A stretch of 64,000 nt of DNA, taken from the NCBI GenBank assembly GCA_030263635.1, contig SZPI01000002.1:1-64000 (forward strand). The letters run 5' to 3'. The stretch is from Flexicrinis sp001567485. GTDB taxonomy: Bacteria > Chloroflexota > Anaerolineae > Aggregatilineales > Phototrophicaceae. A program made the translations under genes and the position numbers. Shown in pieces: positions 1 to 8,911 of this stretch (its first letter is position 1; each line of letters opens with the position of its first letter). The notes below the pieces were generated by a model that ran no database searches, was not told the origin of the DNA, and worked only from the letters and a program-made list of their open reading frames with translations.

Positions 1-32
1 ATTGACGTGAGGTTGATCCGCTCCGCTTGAGA

Positions 33-62
33 TTGTCACACGCTGTCGTGCTGCCCTATAAT
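33..62 (+). promoter_or_regulatory. Sigma-70-type promoter of the DUF2007/P1 peptidase pair
   Basis: A -35 box TTGTCA (33-38) and a perfect -10 box TATAAT (57-62) are separated by 18 bases. The predicted transcript starts near base 69, giving a leader of about 20 bases that contains a GAAGG ribosome-binding site before the ATG at 92. No operator-like dyad is visible. Confidence 0.6.
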
Positions 63-91
63 CATGCCGACGCACAGGATATGAAGGCAGC

Positions 92-394
92 ATGACAGCC
101 CTCCGCCCACAGGATCGTTCCCCACATTGGCAGAGCGTTTACGTGACAAATTCGCGCCCGGACGCCTATATCGTGGCCGGACGCCTTAAACACGAAGGCA
201 TCGCAGCGTTGATTCATTCCGAAGCGGGCCGCGACGCGCTCGGCATCCATATCGGCGCATTGGGCGCGATTCACGTCTTGGTCGATGCCACCGATGCCAC
301 CGCCGCCGAGGCTATTCTCTACCCCGATTCAGGCGACGTCGCATTCCTCGATGATGGCGACGTCATACGGAACCTTGATGACAACGATGAATGA
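92..394 (+). CDS. DUF2007-family putative signal-transducing protein
   Basis: This is a 100-residue protein. Residues about 16-75 fit the DUF2007 pattern: a beta strand (VYVTNSRPDAYIVAGRL), a helix of the kind that spans 'A..I...L...GI.A.I', then a strand pair ending in a second helix (ATAAEAIL). DUF2007 domains have a small ferredoxin-like fold and are suspected to bind or relay signals, but no reaction is established. The C-terminal quarter is acidic (DDGDVIRNLDDNDE) and probably disordered. The start is supported by GAAGG seven bases upstream and by the promoter at 33-62. Its stop codon overlaps the start region of the next gene (ATGAATGA), so the two are probably translated together. A function in the peptidase pathway is not shown by sequence. 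Confidence 0.75.
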   Translation: MTALRPQDRSPHWQSVYVTNSRPDAYIVAGRLKHEGIAALIHSEAGRDALGIHIGALGAIHVLVDATDATAAEAILYPDSGDVAFLDDGDVIRNLDDNDE

Positions 395-1340
395 CACATT
401 GACCGCCGTCCCCGGCATCCGCGTGGGACACGCGACGGACGAGTCGGGCGTGACAGGCTGCACGGTGGTGCTTTGTCCGGACGGCACGGTCGGCGGCGTG
501 GATCAGCGCGGCGGCGCGCCCGGCACACGGGAGACCGATCTGCTCGCGCCGATGCACCTTGTCGAGCATGTGTCGGCGGTGTGCTTGGCGGGTGGCAGCG
601 CGTTCGGGCTTGCCGCCGCCGATGGTGTGATGCGCTGGTGCGAGCAGCACGGACACGGGTATCAGGTAGGCAGCGGAATCACCGTCCCGATCGTGCCGTC
701 AGCGATTATCTTCGACCTCGCGATCGGCAGCCCGCACAGCCGTCCGACTGCGGAAATGGGTTACGCGGCCTGTGCAGCGGCGAGCAGCGATCCGGTCGCG
801 CTGGGCAGTGTCGGCGTCGGCACGGGCTGTCGCGTTGGCGCCGCGCGGGGCAACGGATTCGCAACCAAGGGCGGTGTCGGGTCTGCTGCGATGGATCTCG
901 GAGGGGGATTGATCGTCGCGGCGCTGGTGGCGGTAAATAGCCAGGGCGATGTCGTTGAGCCAGATGGTTCGATTATCGCGGGCTTGCGAAGCGCTTCGGA
1001 TGCTCCCGGCTATGCGAACATGCTGCAGTGGATGCGCGAGTCTCGCCTCACCCCGCCCAGTACAGAAGCGACGGTGATCGGCGTCGTGGCGACCAACGCC
1101 CGGCTCAACAAGGAACATACCAACAAGGTCGCTCAAATGGCGCATGACGGACTCGCGCGCGCCATCCGGCCCGCGCACACGATGTACGACGGCGACACCC
1201 TGTTCGCGCTGGCGACCGGCGCGGTCGATGCCGATGCCAGCTTGGTCGGCGCGTTTGCCGCCGATGTGCTGGAGCGCGCAATCCGGCGCGGAATCAAGGC
1301 CGCGCATTCACTCGGCGGCGTGCGGGCGTGGAACGAATAA
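387..1340 (+). CDS. P1 family peptidase (DmpA/NylC-like, peptidase family S58/T-type Ntn hydrolase)
   Basis: The 317-residue product has the family hallmarks in order: PGIRVGH near the N-terminus, GAPGTRETDLL, LAGGSAFGLAAADGV, GSVGVGTGCRVG, KGGVGSA, and GVVATNARLNKEH followed by MYDGDTLFALATG. The family comprises aminopeptidases and amide hydrolases that self-cleave to expose an N-terminal nucleophile. By alignment to NylC-type members the nucleophile would be the Thr of EATVIGVV near residue 228, although the usual preceding Asn is Ala here, so self-processing may differ. The ATG at 387 is chosen because it overlaps the upstream gene's TGA (392-394) and begins just before the conserved PGIRVGH. 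An ATG at 378 is possible. The substrate is unknown and no signal peptide is seen, so the enzyme is probably cytoplasmic. Confidence 0.85.
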   Translation: MNDTLTAVPGIRVGHATDESGVTGCTVVLCPDGTVGGVDQRGGAPGTRETDLLAPMHLVEHVSAVCLAGGSAFGLAAADGVMRWCEQHGHGYQVGSGITVPIVPSAIIFDLAIGSPHSRPTAEMGYAACAAASSDPVALGSVGVGTGCRVGAARGNGFATKGGVGSAAMDLGGGLIVAALVAVNSQGDVVEPDGSIIAGLRSASDAPGYANMLQWMRESRLTPPSTEATVIGVVATNARLNKEHTNKVAQMAHDGLARAIRPAHTMYDGDTLFALATGAVDADASLVGAFAADVLERAIRRGIKAAHSLGGVRAWNE

Positions 1341-1408
1341 CGCTTTAACAGACTTGACGCGAACCTTAAACGGGATTTAGTGAAGGTCATCGATAATGTT
1401 AAAGCGTT
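1339..1408. repeat. 11-bp perfect inverted repeat flanking the response-regulator promoter
   Basis: AACGCTTTAAC (1339-1349) and its exact reverse complement GTTAAAGCGTT (1398-1408) lie 59 bases apart, centre to centre. Between them sits a candidate promoter, TTGACG (1354-1359), 16 bases, TTTAGT (1376-1381). The first arm starts on the stop codon of the P1 peptidase, and the second ends 20 bases before the ATG of the response regulator. The layout would suit a dimeric regulator bound at both sides of the promoter. It could also form a long stem in the 5' part of a read-through transcript. Confidence 0.5.
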
Positions 1409-1428
1409 CCGAAGTCCGTGAGGGGAAC

Positions 1429-2118
1429 ATGCCAAAAGTGTTGGTCGTCGAGGACGACGAGACGCTGCTGCACAACTTGGCGTCTAATCTGCGCAACGAG
1501 GGGTTCAACGTCGTTACGGCGACGGATGGCGAGACCGGCCTCAGCAAGATCAGAAGCGACGTGCCTGACCTGATTATCCTCGACATCATGCTGAAGAAGC
1601 TGGACGGGCTGACGATCTGCCGCATGGTGCGGCACGACTCGGCCATCTCGCATATCCCGATCATCATGATCACCGCGCGAGGCAACGAGATCGACAAGAT
1701 TGTCGGGCTGGAAAGCGGCGCGGACGACTATATCGTCAAGCCCTTTGGCTTAGGTGAAATGCTGGCGCGGGTACGGGCCGTCATGCGGCGCGCGCCGGGC
1801 CAACTGATGGTACAGCAAGACGAGATCATCTCGAACGATCTCCGGCTCAATCTAACAGGTCGCCGTGTGTTCAAGGGAAGCGACGAGGTCAAGCTCAGTA
1901 ATAAGGAGTTCGACCTGCTCGCCGAGCTGATGCGCAATCGCAGCGCGGTGCTCTCTCGCGACCTTATCCTCACGAAGGTGTGGGGATATGACTATTTCGT
2001 GGACAAACGCACGGTTGACGTTCACATCCGCTGGCTGCGCGAAAAGCTGGAGGATGACCCGTCCGATCCGCGCCGTATCGTAACAGTACGCGGTGTAGGA
2101 TACCGGTTTGAGGGATAG
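1429..2118 (+). CDS. OmpR/PhoB-family response regulator
   Basis: The 229-residue protein has a receiver domain (about 1-120) followed by an OmpR-type winged-helix DNA-binding domain (about 130-229). Visible receiver residues are the acidic pair in VVEDDE (8-11), the phospho-acceptor Asp52 in LIILDIML, and the Lys of DDYIVKPF. The C-terminal domain ends in RTVDVHIRWLREKLEDDP and VRGVGYRFE, typical of the family. GTGAGGGG lies at good spacing from the ATG at 1429; an upstream in-frame ATG at 1396 would put extra residues before the receiver strand and is less likely. The histidine kinase follows 22 bases downstream. Relation to phosphate (PhoB) is suggested only by similarity of type and gene order, so no gene symbol is given. 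Confidence 0.93.
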   Translation: MPKVLVVEDDETLLHNLASNLRNEGFNVVTATDGETGLSKIRSDVPDLIILDIMLKKLDGLTICRMVRHDSAISHIPIIMITARGNEIDKIVGLESGADDYIVKPFGLGEMLARVRAVMRRAPGQLMVQQDEIISNDLRLNLTGRRVFKGSDEVKLSNKEFDLLAELMRNRSAVLSRDLILTKVWGYDYFVDKRTVDVHIRWLREKLEDDPSDPRRIVTVRGVGYRFEG

Positions 2119-2140
2119 CCCCTGCTCGAGGGTCTGAGTA

Positions 2141-3448
2141 ATGCTTGAATTTCTCGCTGTGCTGCTGGCTGTATCCACGGCAGCGCTCGCTGGATATACA
2201 ATCCGTCAGCATCGCCAGATGAGCGTGCTGCGAGCGACGCTCGCCAATCGACAGTCCATCTTGTCCGAACTTGAACGCACACTACGAGAACGCGACTCCG
2301 CGTTCGGGAGCCTACAGCAGTCATTGGCGGCCAATCAGCCGTCCGGCCCTTGCACAGTGGTGGACGCCAACCAGAGCGACGCGCTGGCGCATCAGGTCGC
2401 CATACTGAACGTCATGCTGAACGCGACCGACGACGCGCTGATCGTGGTAGACGACGAACTGCATATCGTGCTCGCCAATGCCGCCACCTCCACGATCTTC
2501 GGGCCGGTGCAGATGGACGCACATTTGGAGACACTGACCGGCAGCCCTGCAATCGTCTCGCTCGTCGAGAACGTGTTGGCCTATCATGACGACGTCATCG
2601 AGGAACAGGTCTCAATCGGTGACGACGTGTACCTCGTCCGTGTGCGGCTCGTCATGCTCGGCAGCAGCGCGCTGGTGTGCCTCACCTTGAACGACATCAC
2701 CCAACTTGTGCGGCTCAATCGCTCACGCCGCGACATGGTCGCCAACATCAGCCACGAGCTGCGGCACCCCATCGCCAACATCCGGCTCATCATCGACGGG
2801 CTGTTCCACGATCAGGATAAGCCCAAGCGTAAGGAGAGCATCTCTAGCCTGCGCGCCATCGCCCACGAGACGGATCTGCTGCTGTGGCTCGTGCAGTCGA
2901 TGGCCGACCTGTCGATGATCGAGTCCGGTCAGGCGATCGTCCGGATGGTCGAGGTCAATTTCCACGAACTGGTCGACGGTGCGATTGAGCGCCTTGTCAA
3001 TCAGACCGAGCGCAAACATCTGACCATCGTAAAGCACGTCCCGGCCAAACTGACCGTTCTATGCGACCGCGATCTTGTCCAACGCGTTGTCGTGAACCTG
3101 CTGCATAACGCGATGAAGTGGTCGCCGGAGGGCGGCCCGGTCACCATCGAGGCGGAGACCTCCGCAGAGGAAGTGGTCGTCAGTGTACTCGACAACGGCC
3201 CCGGTGTCCCGCCAGATCAAGTCGAGCGCATCTTCGAACGCTTCTATCAGGTCGACCCGTCACGCTCCGGCAGGGACGGCACGGGGCTGGGCCTCGCCAT
3301 CTGCAAGCACATCGTCACCGCGCACGGCGGGCGGATTTGGGCAGAGAGCAACGAGCTTGGCGGTGGTGGGCTGTTCCGCTTTTCGCTGCTCAACGCCGAT
3401 CCTGTCGCGGCTGGTCATCCCAACGGCGCCGTCCGCAGCAGTCCGTAA
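2141..3448 (+). CDS. PhoR-like sensor histidine kinase
   Basis: This is a 435-residue partner kinase of the preceding response regulator. Residues 2-21 form one membrane segment (FLAVLLAVSTAALAGY), followed by a short coiled-coil-like stretch, a PAS-like region (about 85-190, MLNATDDALIVVDDELHIVLAN), a HisKA dimerisation domain with phospho-acceptor His205 in NISHELRHP, and a HATPase domain with the N box NLLHNAMKWSPEGG, G1 box LDNGPGVPP, F box FERFYQ and G2 box GTGLGLAICKHIV. There is no large extracytoplasmic loop, so the signal is probably sensed at the membrane or by the PAS fold. All catalytic boxes look intact. The ATG at 2141 lies 22 bases after the regulator's stop, consistent with one operon. 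Confidence 0.92.
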   Translation: MLEFLAVLLAVSTAALAGYTIRQHRQMSVLRATLANRQSILSELERTLRERDSAFGSLQQSLAANQPSGPCTVVDANQSDALAHQVAILNVMLNATDDALIVVDDELHIVLANAATSTIFGPVQMDAHLETLTGSPAIVSLVENVLAYHDDVIEEQVSIGDDVYLVRVRLVMLGSSALVCLTLNDITQLVRLNRSRRDMVANISHELRHPIANIRLIIDGLFHDQDKPKRKESISSLRAIAHETDLLLWLVQSMADLSMIESGQAIVRMVEVNFHELVDGAIERLVNQTERKHLTIVKHVPAKLTVLCDRDLVQRVVVNLLHNAMKWSPEGGPVTIEAETSAEEVVVSVLDNGPGVPPDQVERIFERFYQVDPSRSGRDGTGLGLAICKHIVTAHGGRIWAESNELGGGGLFRFSLLNADPVAAGHPNGAVRSSP

Positions 3449-3576
3449 CGGGTGACGTCTCCCGCGACATCGGCCGAAATCCGTGCCACAGCCGTCGGTA
3501 GTGCGCGGCCGTCGACTATCACCAAAGCAAGGACACCCCGGTTCTTGAGGCATCCATCCCGACGACTACAAGTTCT

Positions 3577-3585
3577 TGATATAAT
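3577..3585 (+). promoter_or_regulatory. Extended -10 promoter upstream of mfd
   Basis: TGA followed by TATAAT (3580-3585) forms a TGnTATAAT extended -10 element. No convincing -35 box lies 15-19 bases upstream. Transcription would start near 3592, leaving a leader of about 90 bases that contains the perfect palindrome at 3622-3639. Confidence 0.45.
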
Positions 3586-3621
3586 CGAGGGAATGGGATA
3601 GCCGCACACCACGCCGTTTTT

Positions 3622-3639
3622 ACAAACGCGCGCGTTTGT
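3622..3639. repeat. Perfect 18-bp palindrome in the mfd leader
   Basis: ACAAACGCG followed directly by CGCGTTTGT is an uninterrupted 18-base palindrome, located between the extended -10 element and the chosen mfd start. With no spacer it is a poor RNA hairpin but a good candidate for a homodimeric DNA-binding protein placed downstream of the promoter as a roadblock operator. Confidence 0.5.
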
Positions 3640-3683
3640 GCTGCCCCGCCCCCGGCCGCTGTGAGCAAATTGGACGCGACATC

Positions 3684-6600
3684 ATGCATTTGACTGGCCT
3701 GATCGACCTGTTTCTGGAACAGCCCGAAGTACGGCGGCGCATTGCACAACTCAGCGGCGGCGAACGGCCGTGGGCCGTCGTACGCTCGGCGCGTCCGTTT
3801 TTCGCCGCGGCGCTCGCGCGTGGGTGGGCTGGCCCGGTGATCTTCGTGACCTCGCGCATTAAGCGGTCGTATGATGTCAGCGGTCAAGTCCCGGTGTGGT
3901 TGGACTCGCCGGACGCGGTGTACCGGTTCGCTGAGCCTGCACCGCACTTCTTCGAACGCGCGCCGTGGGGCGATGCCGCCATTCGCGCCCGCCTAGAGGC
4001 GTTGGACGCGTTGGCGGTAAGCGACTTCTCGGCGACCTCAGCGTTTGTTGTGACGTCGGCGCGCGCGTTGGTCCAGCGCACGATTCCGTTCAGCACATTC
4101 CGGCGCGTAACAATCACCATAGAACGCGGCTCGGTGTTTGCCATCGACAAGCTCGTCGCGCGGCTCGTCAACCTCGGCTACGCGCCCGCCGGTCTGGTGA
4201 TCGAGCCGGGCCAGTTCAGCCGGCGCGGCGGAGTCCTCGACGTGTTTCCGGTGACGGCCCCGTTTCCAGTCCGGCTCGAATTCTTTGACGACGAGATCGA
4301 CAGCCTACGCCAGTTCGATCCGGCGACGCAGCGCACGATCCACCACATCGACAGCATCGCGATAACGCCGGCGCGCGAAGCCCTGCCAGAGCTAATGCCG
4401 CCTGTCGCCGCGCATCTGCGCGCGTGGTTCGAGCAAGCGGAGAACGAGAACGTGCCGCGTTCGGACTTCGATTCCCTGCGTGCCGGCGGCGAATTTGCGG
4501 TCATGGAGCATTATCTACCCTACGTATACACCGCCCCCGCCTCGCTGCTGGACTACGCCCCGTCCGGCACGCTGGTCATCATCGAAGACCCCGACGAGTT
4601 CGACCTCACACTAAACGAGCTGTACACCATCGCGGACGAGACGCGCCGGCGCGGTATCGCCGCAGGGCTGCTGCCGGAGGATATGCCTGTCCCGTATGTC
4701 TCGCGTGAGGCGCTCGATGCCAGCCTTGCCGCGCACACGGTGATTACGCTGCGTACCGGAGAAGAACCTGATCCGTGGTTCAGTCCGGGGAAGCGGTTCG
4801 GCGGGCAGCTCAAGAACGCCATGTCACACATGCGAACGGTGATGCGCGACGGCGGCCGGGCCATCCTCGTCACGCAGCAGACGGCACGCGTCAGCGACGT
4901 CTGGTATCAGCAGGGGATCGAGCGCACGCTAACGACTGTGAACGACCTCCCCATTTCGCCGGAGCCGGGAAGCGCGGTGCTCGTGAATGGAACGCTTCAG
5001 GAAGGCTGGACGCTCGACCTTGCCGGCGGCGTCGACGTCCTGACCGACGCCGAGTTGTTCGGATGGGGCAGGCCCGAGCAGCGGCGCAGGCGTTCGCCCC
5101 GTGCCGCGCGTCCCCCTGAATCGGATTACGCAGACTGGCGCGAGGGGGACTACGTTGTACACGTCGACTACGGCATCGGGCAGTTCGCCGGCTTACAGCA
5201 TCGGACGCTCGGCGGTGTCAGCCGCGAGTATCTGGTCGTCGATTACGCAGGGAGCGATCAGGTCTACGTCCCGATCCATCACGCCGACCGGCTTTCGCGC
5301 TACATCGGCGTAGACGACAAACCGCCGACCATTCATCGCCTCGGCCAGCAGGATTGGCTGAAAATCGCGCATCGGGCGCGCAAGGCCGCCGAAGACGAAG
5401 CGCGCGATCTGCTGCAGTTGTACGCAGCGCGCGCAGCCGCGCACGGGTTCTCGTTCAGCGAAGACAGCGTGCTCCAACACGAGCTTGAAGCCTCGTTCCC
5501 GTACGTGGAGACAGACGATCAACTGCGGGCGCTGCGTGAAGTTAAAGCCGATATGGAACAGGCGATCCCGATGGATCGGCTGATCTGCGGCGACGTTGGC
5601 TATGGCAAGACCGAAGTCGCGCTGCGTGCCGCGTTCAAAGCCGTGGCCGATGGGAAGCAGGTCGCCGTACTCGTGCCGACGACGATCCTTGCCCAGCAGC
5701 ATCACGAAACGTTCAGCAACCGGTTGACGTCAATGCCTGTGCGCGTTGAGCTGATGAGCCGGTTCAGGACGAAGGCTGCGCAGACCGCGGTCGCCGCGGA
5801 GATCGAAAAAGGCGACGTCGATATCGTCATCGGGACGCATCGCATCCTGTCAGACGATATCCGATTCAAGAATCTCGGCTTGGTCGTCATCGACGAAGAA
5901 CAGCGTTTTGGCGTCAAGCAGAAAGAGCACTTTAAGAAGCTGCGCACACAGGTCGACGTGCTGACGCTGACGGCGACGCCGATTCCGCGCACGCTTTACA
6001 TGACCCTGACCGGCGTGCGTGACATCAGTATGATTCAGACGCCGCCGGAGGAACGCCTTCCGGTCATCACGCACACGGGCCAGTTTGACGACGCCCTCGT
6101 GCGGCAGGCGGTGCTGCGCGAGATGGAACGCGGCGGTCAAGTATTCTTCGTCCACAACCGCATCGGTTCGATCGACCTTGTACGCATGCGGCTTGAAGAC
6201 ATCGTACCGGAGGCACGCGTCATCACGGCCCACGGGCAGATGGGCGAACGGCATCTTGAGTCGGTGATCGCCGAGTTCGCACGCGGGGAGTACGACATCC
6301 TCCTCTCGACCGCGATTATCGAGAACGGTATCGACATGCCGAACGTCAATACGGTCATCGTCGATCGCGCTGACTGGTTCGGCTTATCCCAGTTGTATCA
6401 AATACGCGGCCGGGTCGGGCGCGGCGCACAGCAGGCTTACGCGTACTTCTTCTACGACAGCGGCAAGCTCACCCACGAGGCGTTCGCCCGTCTGGAGACA
6501 CTCGCGGAGCACACCAAGCTGGGCGCCGGGCTGCAAATCGCCATGCGCGACCTCGAAATTCGCGGCGCGGGCGACATCCTGAGCACGCGGCAGACGGGGC

Positions 6601-7160
6601 AAGTGGCGGCCGTCGGGCTGACGCTGTACACACAGCTGCTCGCTCAGGCCGTCAATCACCTCAAGGGCAACCCTGATGATACCGCCGGCCTCGCCGTGAG
6701 CGCGCCCGGCATGGTGATCGACCTGCCGATCCCGGCCTACCTGCCCGACGACTGGATTCCGGAGATGGCGCTGCGGCTGCAAATCTATCGGCGAATCGGG
6801 GCGCTGTCACGCGTTGACGACGTTAATGCCTTGCGCGACGAACTACGCGACCGGTTTGGTCTGCTGCCGCTTGCCGTCGATGGGCTGCTCTTTCAGATCG
6901 AGGTCAAGCTGCTCGCACAGCGCGCCGGCGCAACCGGCGTGCAGGCGCGTGACACCATGGTGCGCATCAAGCTGCCCTACTTGGCAGAGGTCAACCGCGA
7001 CGCGCTGGCGAAACGCCTCGGATCAGGCATCAGCGTGACGCGAACCGCCGTCGAGTTCGATCAGGATCGCGAGGGACTATGGCGCTTGCGGCTGATCGAC
7101 GTCTTGGATCAGCTACACGCGGAACGCACAACGGCGCTGGCGGAAATGACCGGCGCCTAG
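3684..7160 (+). CDS. mfd: Transcription-repair coupling factor Mfd
   Basis: Mfd displaces RNA polymerase stalled at DNA lesions and recruits UvrA/B for nucleotide excision repair. The 1158-residue product has every expected block: a UvrB-like N-terminal module (SRRGGVLDVFPV), the CarD-like RNA polymerase interaction domain (GDYVVHVDYGIGQF, VYVPIHHADRL; about 480-560), a superfamily 2 helicase core with Walker A GDVGYGKTEVALRAA (near 635), DEEQ box VVIDEEQRFGVKQ, motif III LTATPIPRTLYMTL, motif VI QIRGRVGRG, and the C-terminal TRCF domain. The length is typical. The ATG at 3684 was chosen because homology starts there (MHLTGLIDLFLEQPEVRRR); a GTG at 3636 would lie inside the palindrome. It converges on mutL, and the two stops share CTAG at 7157-7160. 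Confidence 0.96.
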   Translation: MHLTGLIDLFLEQPEVRRRIAQLSGGERPWAVVRSARPFFAAALARGWAGPVIFVTSRIKRSYDVSGQVPVWLDSPDAVYRFAEPAPHFFERAPWGDAAIRARLEALDALAVSDFSATSAFVVTSARALVQRTIPFSTFRRVTITIERGSVFAIDKLVARLVNLGYAPAGLVIEPGQFSRRGGVLDVFPVTAPFPVRLEFFDDEIDSLRQFDPATQRTIHHIDSIAITPAREALPELMPPVAAHLRAWFEQAENENVPRSDFDSLRAGGEFAVMEHYLPYVYTAPASLLDYAPSGTLVIIEDPDEFDLTLNELYTIADETRRRGIAAGLLPEDMPVPYVSREALDASLAAHTVITLRTGEEPDPWFSPGKRFGGQLKNAMSHMRTVMRDGGRAILVTQQTARVSDVWYQQGIERTLTTVNDLPISPEPGSAVLVNGTLQEGWTLDLAGGVDVLTDAELFGWGRPEQRRRRSPRAARPPESDYADWREGDYVVHVDYGIGQFAGLQHRTLGGVSREYLVVDYAGSDQVYVPIHHADRLSRYIGVDDKPPTIHRLGQQDWLKIAHRARKAAEDEARDLLQLYAARAAAHGFSFSEDSVLQHELEASFPYVETDDQLRALREVKADMEQAIPMDRLICGDVGYGKTEVALRAAFKAVADGKQVAVLVPTTILAQQHHETFSNRLTSMPVRVELMSRFRTKAAQTAVAAEIEKGDVDIVIGTHRILSDDIRFKNLGLVVIDEEQRFGVKQKEHFKKLRTQVDVLTLTATPIPRTLYMTLTGVRDISMIQTPPEERLPVITHTGQFDDALVRQAVLREMERGGQVFFVHNRIGSIDLVRMRLEDIVPEARVITAHGQMGERHLESVIAEFARGEYDILLSTAIIENGIDMPNVNTVIVDRADWFGLSQLYQIRGRVGRGAQQAYAYFFYDSGKLTHEAFARLETLAEHTKLGAGLQIAMRDLEIRGAGDILSTRQTGQVAAVGLTLYTQLLAQAVNHLKGNPDDTAGLAVSAPGMVIDLPIPAYLPDDWIPEMALRLQIYRRIGALSRVDDVNALRDELRDRFGLLPLAVDGLLFQIEVKLLAQRAGATGVQARDTMVRIKLPYLAEVNRDALAKRLGSGISVTRTAVEFDQDREGLWRLRLIDVLDQLHAERTTALAEMTGA

Positions 7161-8899
7161 CCCCCGCCGCGCCGGCCAAACTCACGCGAGAGTTGGTCGC
7201 TGCTGAGGTGCAGCAGTGTCGGCGTACCGGTCGGGCTGATCAGCGGATCGGGCGTGCGTTCCAACAGACGCACCAACTGCTGCATTTGATCCATTGCCAG
7301 CACTTGCCCCGTGCGCACCGCCCCAGCATGCGCCAGCGCACGAGGCAGCTTGTCTTGCGGATCATCGTGGCTGAGCGCATCGAGGATCGCGCCGATCACG
7401 TCGTCCGCCGCGACGCCGCTCAAGATGTCTGGGGCGCGCACAACACGCACGGTCTGCGGGCCGAACGGCTCACAGGCGACGCCAACACGTTCAAGCAGCA
7501 CCGCCGCCTGCTCGATCTTACGGAACTGCGCCGCCGTGACCTGCGCCGTCCCGACGATCTCCTCGGTCGTTTGCAGCGTGCCGGATTCCATCGCGTCAAC
7601 AAGCTCGCCGTACAACACCCGTGCATGCGCCGCGTGCTGATCGATCAGATACATTCCTGCCGGCCCTTCGGCCACGATGTAACGCGCGCCCATCTGTCCC
7701 ACAACGCGCAGCACGGGCAGCGTGCGCGGCCGGCCGGGGGTGGATTCGTCGGCCATTACAGGCGGCTCGGGCGCTTGGCGGACGATTCGGGGCTGGGCAT
7801 CGTCAGCTTCGTTTTGGCGTGATAACGGCGTGCTGCCCCCACCCGTACGCGCGCGCATCGATCCAAAAAGCGAGCGTCCTGCGTCGGGCCAGTCGCTCTC
7901 GCGCCGGGGCGATGCCATACCTCCGACCGCCTCGCGGATCGCGCGCTGCGTCACCGCAAACACCGCTGACGGGTCGCGGAACCGGACTTCCGCCTTAGTC
8001 GGATGCACGTTAATGTCCACGTCCTCAGTCGGCAGCGTGATCTTGACGATGGACGTCGGGTATTGACCGCTTTCCAAGATTCCGGTGTACGCCTGCGTGA
8101 TCGCATAGGTCAGGTTGGAATCGTGCACGACGCGCCCGTTGACGAAAACGTGGATGCGCGACCGATCCGTGCGCGTGATCTCCGGCGAGCTTGTCAACCC
8201 GCGAACAATGATCGACCCGCCCACGCTGTCAACCGGGAGCATGTGAGTCACCGTATCCACACCGTAGGCCGCCACAACGACGTCTTCCAAGCTGCCGCTT
8301 CCGGTTGACCGAAACGCTTCGCGTCCATCATGTTCCAGCGAGAAACGCACTGCTGGAAACGCCATCGCCAACTGCATCACGATCTGCGTGATGAGCCGGC
8401 GCTCGGTCGACTCCGCCTTAAGGAACTTCAGCCGCGCAGGGACGTTGTAGAACAGGTTCTCGACCGAGATGATCGTGCCGGCTGGCGCGCCCACCGCCGA
8501 CCGCACGACAACCTCGCTGCCTTCGATGACCAGCTTCACGCCGGTTGTCTCGTCGCGGGAACGTGACAGGCAGGTCACCTGGCTGACCGCCGCGATGCTG
8601 CACAACGCCTCGCCGCGAAATCCAAGCGTCTCTAAGTGACTCAAATCGTCCGCGGTGCGCAGCTTGCTGGTCGCATGCCGCGCAAACGCCAGTTCAACCT
8701 CTTGGCTTGAGATTCCGCTGCCGTCATCACTCACGCGGATCAACCGGCGGCCACCGCCAGCCGCCGCCACCGATACGGTCATCGCGCCGGCATCCAGCGC
8801 GTTCTCGATGAGTTCCTTAACGACTGACGCGGGGCGTTCAACCACCTCGCCTGCGGCAATCTGCGCAACGACGTGGTCGGGCAGTACGGATATGGGCAT
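7157..8899 (-). CDS. mutL: DNA mismatch repair protein MutL, endonuclease motif degenerate
   Basis: MutL couples MutS mismatch recognition to strand processing. The N-terminal GHKL ATPase half is canonical: ELIENALDAGA, SDDGSGI, HATSKL and TLGFRGEALCSIAAVS, then the S5-like domain with VNGRVV and VDINVHPTKAEVRF. The C-terminal half (about 390-580) is recognisable, but the metal-dependent endonuclease signature DQHA(x)2E(x)4E reads DQHAAHARVLYGE, so the first Glu is Ala and the second is displaced. The usual CPHGRP block reads SPTGTPT. These changes suggest no nicking activity. It starts 12 bases downstream of a histidine kinase on the same strand and may share its transcript. Length of 580 residues is normal. 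Confidence 0.94.
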   Translation of the reverse strand: MPISVLPDHVVAQIAAGEVVERPASVVKELIENALDAGAMTVSVAAAGGGRRLIRVSDDGSGISSQEVELAFARHATSKLRTADDLSHLETLGFRGEALCSIAAVSQVTCLSRSRDETTGVKLVIEGSEVVVRSAVGAPAGTIISVENLFYNVPARLKFLKAESTERRLITQIVMQLAMAFPAVRFSLEHDGREAFRSTGSGSLEDVVVAAYGVDTVTHMLPVDSVGGSIIVRGLTSSPEITRTDRSRIHVFVNGRVVHDSNLTYAITQAYTGILESGQYPTSIVKITLPTEDVDINVHPTKAEVRFRDPSAVFAVTQRAIREAVGGMASPRRESDWPDAGRSLFGSMRARTGGGSTPLSRQNEADDAQPRIVRQAPEPPVMADESTPGRPRTLPVLRVVGQMGARYIVAEGPAGMYLIDQHAAHARVLYGELVDAMESGTLQTTEEIVGTAQVTAAQFRKIEQAAVLLERVGVACEPFGPQTVRVVRAPDILSGVAADDVIGAILDALSHDDPQDKLPRALAHAGAVRTGQVLAMDQMQQLVRLLERTPDPLISPTGTPTLLHLSSDQLSREFGRRGGG

Positions 8900-8911
8900 C
8901 GTACAGCGCGG

